From contig JBGUKN010000014.1 of NCBI GenBank assembly GCA_045114455.1, forward strand, positions 1 through 29,187: a stretch of 29,187 nucleotides of DNA. The letters are read 5' to 3'. The stretch is from UBA1732 sp045114455. GTDB taxonomy: Bacteria > Verrucomicrobiota > Lentisphaeria > Victivallales > UBA1829. The notes under the pieces are model-generated. The model was not told where the DNA came from. It saw nothing but the letters and a program-made list of their open reading frames with translations, and did not search any database. Shown here in pieces: positions 24,484-29,187 of the stretch (position 1 is its first letter; each line of letters opens with the position of its first letter). Both the position numbers and the translations under genes were made by a program.

Positions 24484-25170
24484 TCAGAAAATGTCCAGGG
24501 GATATGCTTTCGTCCCGTAGGGGATGTTGACCGTGCTCGTCGAACTGAGCTCGATATACGGGATTTTCAGGTCTTTGTCCGGCTCGATCGTTTGCGGATC
24601 GTCCGAAAGAAACGCGGGGTTCAGAGCGTTCGCCTGGTCGTCGAGCTTCTTCTGCCAGTCCTTGTCCTTCTTTTTCGGGTTCGCGAAGAACGCGATCAGA
24701 GGTCCCGCGACCGGGACGTTCAGGAACATTTTGAACTTGACCGTGCAGCGCACCCCGGACGGGTCGATGTCCGTGAGCGGGATGTCGACGGACACCTGTT
24801 TCTCCAGGTATTTCGTGTCGGGCAGATACCCCCAGCCGTCCAGCTTGCAGTATTCGTCCTTGGTCCGTTCGGAATCTTTGTTGTCGCCTTTTTTATTCGA
24901 CGCAGCCGAGTTCGTTGGAGACGCGGAAACGACCGCGAGGATCCGTTTGACGACCTTTTCCGCCTGGGATTGGCGCTGAATATTGTTCGTCACCATGGAT
25001 GAACGCGCTCCCATGTAGGCGGCGTAATGGACCACCTGCCATGTGATCATGATCTGCGCCAGCTGCATGACGAAGAAGAACAGCACGAGCAGGATCGGAA
25101 AGCAGAGCACGAATTCCAGCAGGACCGCGCCCTTGCGTTCTTTCAGGAATGTTTCTCTTCGTTCGACCAT
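24484..25170 (-). CDS. tadE: TadE-like pseudopilin
   Basis: This 228-aa product has a canonical TadE signal KERKG-AVLLEF (Gly at -1, Glu at +5) and helix FVLCFPILLVLFFFVMQLAQ. The typical TadE follow-on is QVVHYAAYMGARSSMV, in which the small residues match YAAxxAARxA. The later part contains KRILAVVSAS and a soluble domain with FKMFLNVPVAGPLIAFF, another TadE-like hydrophobic patch. The start is ATG 25170, 12 nt after the prepilin peptidase stop, with GAGG in the gap. The protein should be cleaved and methylated by the neighbouring peptidase. Confidence 0.85.
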   Translation of the reverse strand: MVERRETFLKERKGAVLLEFVLCFPILLVLFFFVMQLAQIMITWQVVHYAAYMGARSSMVTNNIQRQSQAEKVVKRILAVVSASPTNSAASNKKGDNKDSERTKDEYCKLDGWGYLPDTKYLEKQVSVDIPLTDIDPSGVRCTVKFKMFLNVPVAGPLIAFFANPKKKDKDWQKKLDDQANALNPAFLSDDPQTIEPDKDLKIPYIELSSTSTVNIPYGTKAYPLDIF

Positions 25171-25182
25171 TGCCGCGCCTCG

Positions 25183-25725
25183 TCAAATCGTATAGGCAAG
25201 CTGAATCAGCAGATTGCACCACAGCCCCGCCGCGATCGCCACGCCGAACGGCACACGGCATGCGTAAGTGTCCGGCGGAGGCATCGACTTCCGCCCCTCG
25301 GCGCGGTCGTATCTCCAGTCGAAGAGGCAGCGCAGAAAATGCTTCAGGCGCGCCGTATTCACTTGTTTCGTGAGGAGCATTACGACGGCCAGGATCAGGC
25401 CGGCCAGAGATACCAGCAGGATCAGATTCAGGGTGTTGCCCGGTCCGGCCGTCAGACCCGCCGCAAACATCATCTTCACGTCGCCCGCGCCAGCCGCGCG
25501 CAGAAAAAACGGCAGCAGCAGGAAGAGCGAGGACAGGAACGCCGTGATAAGGGACGCCAGAAAATAATCAAGCCCCACAGCGAGCGCGACCGCGGCCATG
25601 ACCGCCATGCCGCCAAATGTCAGGCGGTTCGGCAATTCATGCCGTCTGCAGTCGCACACCGAGAGCCAGATCAGCCACGGCGTCGCCAGCGCCAGTTTGA
25701 TGACAAGCAGGTTCGTGGTGTCCAT
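25183..25725 (-). CDS. tadV: Prepilin peptidase CpaA/TadV
   Basis: This 180-aa integral membrane aspartyl protease cleaves Flp and TadE-type leaders. The two catalytic aspartates are visible: Asp25 in SVCDCRRHELPNRLT and Asp82 in the GxGD motif (GAGDVKMMFAAG). Hydrophobic segments lie at about 6-22, 38-52, 57-75, 84-95, 97-118 and near the C-terminus (158-178), as expected for the A24 family. The methyltransferase domain of long type IV prepilin peptidases is absent, which is normal for Tad. The gene lies between the pilin pair and tadE, behind a terminator-like hairpin, so it is probably expressed below the pilins. Confidence 0.9.
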   Translation of the reverse strand: MDTTNLLVIKLALATPWLIWLSVCDCRRHELPNRLTFGGMAVMAAVALAVGLDYFLASLITAFLSSLFLLLPFFLRAAGAGDVKMMFAAGLTAGPGNTLNLILLVSLAGLILAVVMLLTKQVNTARLKHFLRCLFDWRYDRAEGRKSMPPPDTYACRVPFGVAIAAGLWCNLLIQLAYTI

Positions 25726-25733
25726 GATTCAGG

Positions 25734-25780
25734 AAAAAAAGAAAAAGGACAGGAACTGAGCATTTGCGTCATTCCTGCCC
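25734..25780 (-). terminator. Terminator or attenuator between flp genes and the rest of the operon
   Basis: On the minus strand GGGCAGGAA pairs with TTCCTGTCC (9 bp, one G-T) around 16 nt, followed by a T-rich run of about 13. It sits between the second flp gene and the peptidase gene. With no separate promoter seen for the peptidase, partial read-through would give abundant pilin and less machinery. Confidence 0.65.
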
Positions 25781-25809
25781 GGATCGTGCTGAAAAACCGG
25801 CAACTCCCC

Positions 25810-26058
25810 TTATTTGTAGTTGTGCATGTTCTTCTCGTGTTCGCTTGCGGCCTTAATGTCTTTCGTGGCGTCGTTCTTCAAATTACCCTGAAAATTCGCG
25901 GCGCCCTTTGCGTCGGTCATGGATCTAGTCGCAACGTTCATTTCCTGGGAAACGTTCTTGCCGAACATGATCACAGCCACGACGACTGCGGCAGCGATTA
26001 GAACTGCGATGATGACGTATTCCATCATCACGGCATGTTTTTTTCGAACAGTCAGCAT
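25810..26058 (-). CDS. flp: Flp-type major pilin, copy 2
   Basis: This 82-aa prepilin reads MLTVRKKHAVMMEYVIIA and on. It has a basic leader, then Ala+1, Glu+5, Tyr+6 and a helix VIIAVLIAAAVVVAVIMFGK that forms the fibre core. The exposed tail is charged and ends in KDIKAASEHEKNMHNYK. The residue before the cut is His where Gly is standard. GAGG lies upstream of the ATG at 26058. It is a close tandem copy of 26075-26326, different mostly in the first 7 residues and in the segment after KGAA. Confidence 0.9.
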   Translation of the reverse strand: MLTVRKKHAVMMEYVIIAVLIAAAVVVAVIMFGKNVSQEMNVATRSMTDAKGAANFQGNLKNDATKDIKAASEHEKNMHNYK

Positions 26059-26074
26059 GATAAACCTCGTTCAA

Positions 26075-26326
26075 TTATTTGTAGTTATGCATGTTTTTTT
26101 CGTGTTCGCTTGCGGCCTTGATATCCTTCGTGGCCTCGTTCTTGACATTCTGCTGAGCTGTCGCGGCACCCTTTGCGTCGGTCATGGACTGTGTCGCCAC
26201 GTTCATTTCGCTGGAAACGTTCTTGCCGAACATGATTACAGCCACGACGACTGCCGCGGCGATCAGGACTGCGATGATGACGTACTCCATCATGACGGCG
26301 TGTTTTTTCTGGATCTTGGACTTCAT
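26075..26326 (-). CDS. flp: Flp-type major pilin, copy 1
   Basis: This 83-aa prepilin starts at ATG 26326, with AAGGAG 6 nt upstream (26333-26338); longer frames to 26389 have no such site and read through the promoter. The leader MKSKIQKKH is followed by AVMMEYVIIAVLIAAA, the Flp processing site and helix with Glu+5 and Tyr+6. The tail is nearly identical to the second copy. It is first in the minus-strand Tad operon, directly behind the promoter, which fits high expression of the fibre subunit. The downstream copy begins 16 nt after its stop. Confidence 0.9.
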   Translation of the reverse strand: MKSKIQKKHAVMMEYVIIAVLIAAAVVVAVIMFGKNVSSEMNVATQSMTDAKGAATAQQNVKNEATKDIKAASEHEKNMHNYK

Positions 26327-26369
26327 AGAGAGCTCCTTGTTGGTGAAAAAATAATTAGTGGCTAAATAT

Positions 26370-26397
26370 AAAATAGCACGACTATACAAAAAAACAA
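26370..26397 (-). promoter_or_regulatory. Probable promoter of the minus-strand Tad operon
   Basis: On the minus strand TTGTTT (26392-26397) is 16 bp from TATTTT (26370-26375). The start near 26363 would leave a leader of about 37 nt to the flp ATG. The region is very AT-rich, so alternatives exist. Confidence 0.4.
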
Positions 26398-26514
26398 GGG
26401 ATCCGGTACTTTTTTTAAAAAAAAAATGGAAATGGAAGCTCCTGAATAAAAAAACAACGCACCCCCCCGCTTTTTATAGTCCGGGAAAAGCATTGCCCCG
26501 GATGTGGGTACCTG
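26398..26514. other. Low-complexity junction between the flp promoter and the truncated recombinase
   Basis: The stretch is made of homopolymer runs: an A10 block after seven T (26411-26426), A7 (26448-26454) and C7 (26462-26468). A short inverted repeat CCGGG/CCCGG lies at 26481-26501. No gene is visible. It marks the point where the recombinase has lost its 5' part next to the pilin promoter. Confidence 0.45.
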
Positions 26515-27747
26515 TTGTTTTCCGCATGTCACGAGTACAAGAAAACAAACGGTAAGGATTCCAACGTCGTATTCGTCTCCGTGACGCAGGAAGTCAACAC
26601 CAGCACGTCTGCCGGACGCATGAACCTCAATATCGTGATTTCCTTCGCTCAGTATGAACGTGAAATCATCGGGGAACGCATCCGAGACAAGATTGCGGCG
26701 GCGAAGAAGAAGGGAATGAACACGGGCGGGTTCCCTCCGATGGAGTATGAATCCGACCCGGCGACGAAAAAGTATCACATTATCCCGGAGGAGGCGGAGG
26801 TCGTGCGGAAAATCTTCGAGACCTACCTCAGACTCGGCTCGGCGAGGGATACCGCCGAGGAAATGAACCAGGCCGGATACTGCAAGCGGATACGGGTCAG
26901 CAAGCGAAGCGGAATCAAGTATGGCGGCACCAGATTTACGCCGGGATATATCTACGGCATGCTGAACAACCCGGTCTACGCCGGATACGTCAGGCACTTT
27001 GACAAGGTCTATCCCGGTGAGTACGAGGCCATCATCACGCAGGGCATCTGGGACAGGACGCAGGAGCTCCTGAAGCTGAACAGTCCGCCGGAATGCCGCT
27101 ATCCCGCGTCCGATCGAATCAATCCGCTGAAGGGAATCGTCCGATGCGGATACTGCGGGTGCGCGTTGAAGCGGTCGTACACCAAAAGGGATAAGACCAA
27201 ATGCTACCGTTACCTCATCTGCGATGCGGACAGCAAGAGAGTCAAGCACACATGCCCGCTTCGGCGCGTTCCTCTGAACGACCTTGAAGAAATCGTCGTG
27301 GAGGATATCAAGATCATGCTGTCCAAGCCGGATGTCTTCTTCAGGGTTATGTCGGAGGCAAAGGAGCTGGACCCGAATGGAGCCAACCTTACCTCGGAGC
27401 AGGTTCGCAAAGCATTCGGCGACCTTGGCTCGGTCTGGAAAGTCATGTTCCCCGCCGAGCGGTTCAAGTTCATCCAGACCATCATCAAGAAGATCACCGT
27501 GTTCCGCGATCAAGTCAAAATCGAATACAAAAAAGGCCCTCTGCGGGTTCGTCAAGGAGTAATCAATGCAGCAGCGCACAGTTCAGCCGCTCGTGAACGG
27601 CAACCTCGAAGTCAGCATCCCCGTCTATATCATGCGGGACAGGAGCTCGTTGTCCCTGCACAAGGTCATCGATGGGGAGAAGCTCAAATGGAATCGCCTC
27701 ACGCCTCTGCGGCGGAGGCTCGTTCTGGGATATCAGCTCCTCGATAA
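26515..27747 (+). pseudogene. Large serine recombinase, 5'-truncated
   Basis: The frame aligns with large serine recombinases but begins in the middle of the resolvase domain, at VVFVSVTQEVNTSTSAGRMN (about residues 18-37). The preceding 80-100 residues with the catalytic serine and arginines are absent, and the frame is closed by TGA at 26443. What remains is complete: the long helix SFAQYEREIIGERIRDKIAA (43-62), the recombinase DNA-binding domain (about 85-200, with FTPGYIYGMLNNPVYAGYV), and the zinc ribbon (GIVRCGYCGCAL, then YLICDADSKRVKHTCPL). The only start, TTG at 26515, has no good ribosome site. Residues after about 349 overlap the next gene in another frame and look unnatural. The product cannot recombine DNA. 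Confidence 0.8.
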
Positions 27748-27991
27748 GTGGGAGAAGAACCCGTTGAAATCGGGCTTGACGCTTTCCGAGGAGGAATCCA
27801 TCGACCGTTCCCTGTTCCTCAAAATCATGGGGCTGGTCAACCTCGCGCCGGACATTGTCGAGGGCGTCATGGAGGAGCCGCCAAAGTTCGACTTCTCCAT
27901 CAAGAAACTCTTCTCCCACCGTCTGCCGGACGACTGGAACGAGCAGAGGAAGTTCCTGGAGCTGCGGAAGAAGAATTATGCAACAAGGTGA
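27566..27991 (+). CDS. Recombinase-associated HTH-like protein
   Basis: This 141-aa protein starts at ATG 27566 with AAGGAG about 7 nt upstream. The centre and end (LTLSEEESIDRSLFLKIMGL, VNLAPDIVEGVM, then HRLPDDWNEQRKFLELRKK) follow the pattern LAPDIQE followed by W-x-RQRxLWxxL. I know that pattern from small proteins coded beside site-specific recombinases, where the first part is a ParB/HTH-like DNA-binding unit. It probably helps a recombinase bind or control its own expression, but this is inference from placement. The gene appears intact although its partner is truncated. It overlaps the end of the recombinase frame by 182 bp. Confidence 0.6.
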   Translation: MQQRTVQPLVNGNLEVSIPVYIMRDRSSLSLHKVIDGEKLKWNRLTPLRRRLVLGYQLLDKWEKNPLKSGLTLSEEESIDRSLFLKIMGLVNLAPDIVEGVMEEPPKFDFSIKKLFSHRLPDDWNEQRKFLELRKKNYATR

Positions 27992-28001
27992 TTGGTCCCT
28001 C

Positions 28002-28028
28002 GGAACCATCACTGGCTTCGGGGGCTGA
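28002..28028 (+). repeat. 27-bp direct repeat, copy 1
   Basis: It is identical to 28079-28105 except for one base (A at 28011, G in the other copy), with a period of 77 bp. The preceding bases CCCT also match with a one-base gap. It begins 10 bp after the stop of the HTH-like gene. Confidence 0.6.
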
Positions 28029-28078
28029 TGCTTATTTGGGAACGGATGAGATAGTTTACTTTAACGCAATCAGCCCCT

Positions 28079-28105
28079 GGAACCATCGCTGGCTTCGGGG
28101 GCTGA
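28079..28105 (+). repeat. 27-bp direct repeat, copy 2, inside a hairpin
   Basis: This copy overlaps an inverted repeat: CAGCCCC (28071-28077) pairs with GGGGCTG (28098-28104). Copy 1 has lost the left arm. The hairpin could work as a bidirectional stop between the converging HTH-like and histidine kinase genes, though no T-run is present. Confidence 0.55.
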
Positions 28106-28148
28106 CTGCAATCAATATCATGGGGGCTTTCAATACTCCAGTTCTGTT

Positions 28149-29187
28149 TCAAACACGATGAAAAGAGTTATTTTCGGGAAGGACGATTTTGAAGCGGCAG
28201 CCCTTCCCAGATTCCGAATCGAGCTCGGCTTTGCCCCCATGAAGCTGGGCGATGTGCTTCACGATAGCCAGTCCGAGACCGGTTCCGCCAAGAGCACGGC
28301 TGCGCTCCTTGTGGACACGGTAAAAACGTTCGAAGATCCGGGGCTGGTTTTCCGCGGGGATCCCGCATCCGTGGTCCGTTACGGAAATGACGGCGGAGTT
28401 CCGATCGCGGGACAGGGACAATTCGATGTCGGGACTGCCGCTGTATTTGATCGCATTGGAAATCAGATTGGAGAGCGCCTGTTCCAAAAGCTGGACGTCG
28501 CCCGATACGGAAAGCGGTTCCGTATGGACGATCCTGAGCGTCTGGCCGTGCTGGGCAGCTTCCTGCCGGAGTGATTGCGCACATATTTTCAGCAGATCCT
28601 GCAAATCGACGGGCAGGAACTCCCGGCGCTGGCGTTCCGGATCGTTTTCGAGCGCGGCCAGGCTCAGAATGTCTTTGATCAGAGCGTCAAGCCGTCCGGA
28701 CTGCTCGCCCAGCATTTTCAGAAGCAAGTCGTACTGCTCCTCGGGGAGATTCCGGTCCTCCTGAATGGTCTCGACCGCGCCGACGATGCAGGTCAGCGGC
28801 GTTTTCAGTTCATGAGAGACGTTCGCGATGAAATCGCTGCGGAACGATTCCAGTTTTTTCATTTCGAAGAGCTGTTTTTTCAGCTGTTCGGTCATGTTGG
28901 AGAGCATTTCGGCAAGCGGTTTGACGGGACCGCCGACCGGGATCGGGATTTGCGTTTCCGATTTCCCTTCAAAGATATCCCCTGCGCAGCGTCCGACCTC
29001 GACCAGCGGACGATAGACTCTTTTCAGCAGATAGGATTGCAGCCAGCACAGAAGTCCGGTCGAAACCGCCAGGAGCAGAATGATGCACCCGGTGATCCAA
29101 GGAAAGATTTCGATATACGGAAAGTCTTCCTGCGCAAAACGGATGACATACAGCCCCTGCGGAGTCTGCACCGGAACCGCGTAATAG
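28149..29187 (-). CDS. PhoR-like sensor histidine kinase, N-terminus outside window
   Basis: The frame enters from the right edge and gives 345 residues ending at TGA 28149. Visible in order: the end of an extracytoplasmic domain (TPQGLYVIRFAQEDFPYIEI), a membrane helix (GCIILLLAVSTGLLCWLQSY), a HAMP-like segment, the phospho-acceptor helix FIANVSHELKTPLTCIVGAV, and the N box NLISNAIKYSG. Then come G1 DHGCGIP, the F box IFERFYRV and G2 GGTGLGLAIVKHIAQLHGG. All catalytic boxes are intact. The response regulator is presumably upstream, beyond the window. The domain order resembles PhoR, but the signal it senses is not visible. It converges on the HTH-like gene. Confidence 0.92.
   Translation of the reverse strand, partial: YYAVPVQTPQGLYVIRFAQEDFPYIEIFPWITGCIILLLAVSTGLLCWLQSYLLKRVYRPLVEVGRCAGDIFEGKSETQIPIPVGGPVKPLAEMLSNMTEQLKKQLFEMKKLESFRSDFIANVSHELKTPLTCIVGAVETIQEDRNLPEEQYDLLLKMLGEQSGRLDALIKDILSLAALENDPERQRREFLPVDLQDLLKICAQSLRQEAAQHGQTLRIVHTEPLSVSGDVQLLEQALSNLISNAIKYSGSPDIELSLSRDRNSAVISVTDHGCGIPAENQPRIFERFYRVHKERSRALGGTGLGLAIVKHIAQLHGGKAELDSESGKGCRFKIVLPENNSFHRV

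Noticed and set aside
26362..27579. 405-codon minus-strand frame
   Set aside because: Antisense to the recombinase and running into the flp promoter; the plus-strand zinc ribbon and recombinase domain decide.
28002..28105. Repeats considered as integron attC sites
   Set aside because: The RYYYAAC/GTTRRRY core pairs are not present and no tyrosine integrase is nearby.

Overview
The window looks like a chromosomal segment of a Lentisphaerota (Victivallis-like) bacterium. This is an inference from three things: a very long AIDA-type repeat surface protein, a large convergently split Tad (tight adherence/Flp pilus) locus whose secretion ATPase carries an FHA domain, and moderately high-GC genes with good Shine-Dalgarno sites. 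No rRNA or tRNA is visible to confirm it.

Layout. (1) Positions 1-4986, minus strand: the N-terminal 1662 codons of a giant repeat-rich surface protein that runs off the left edge. (2) 4987-6043: a gene-poor stretch with a degenerate direct repeat of 155-bp period, a 39-codon 3' remnant that may come from another surface-protein gene, an intrinsic terminator, and a promoter. (3) 6044-8370: a hexapeptide-repeat sugar O-acetyltransferase, a structured leader, and a YbdG-type mechanosensitive channel. (4) 8566-19692, plus strand: a Tad operon with a promoter, a 48-codon leader ORF, cpaB, the secretin cpaC, an FHA-CpaF ATPase fusion, tadB, tadC, two large FHA/transmembrane proteins of unknown type, a 64-aa Flp-like minor pilin and a membrane HEXXH metalloprotease candidate. 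(5) 26397 down to 19648, minus strand: the second Tad operon with two tandem Flp major pilins, an attenuator-like terminator, the prepilin peptidase, TadE, TadG-like, a second TadE-like protein, a small membrane protein, a second CpaF ATPase without FHA, and a Hanks-type Ser/Thr kinase. The two operons converge, and the protease and kinase genes overlap tail to tail by 45 bp. (6) 26398-28148: remains of a mobile element, with a large serine recombinase lacking its catalytic N-terminus, an associated HTH-like protein, and a pair of 27-bp repeats. (7) 28149-29187, minus strand: a PhoR-like sensor histidine kinase cut by the right edge.

How the genes may work together. The pilins and pseudopilins are processed by the prepilin peptidase. 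They are assembled by CpaF with TadB/TadC and exit through the secretin. Four FHA or FHA-like modules (one on an ATPase, three on two membrane proteins) share the locus with a Ser/Thr kinase and two different ATPases. This suggests a phosphorylation-controlled Tad machine. No TadZ/CpaE, RcpB/CpaD or TadD was recognised here, so the unknown FHA membrane proteins may replace missing parts. That last point is inference.
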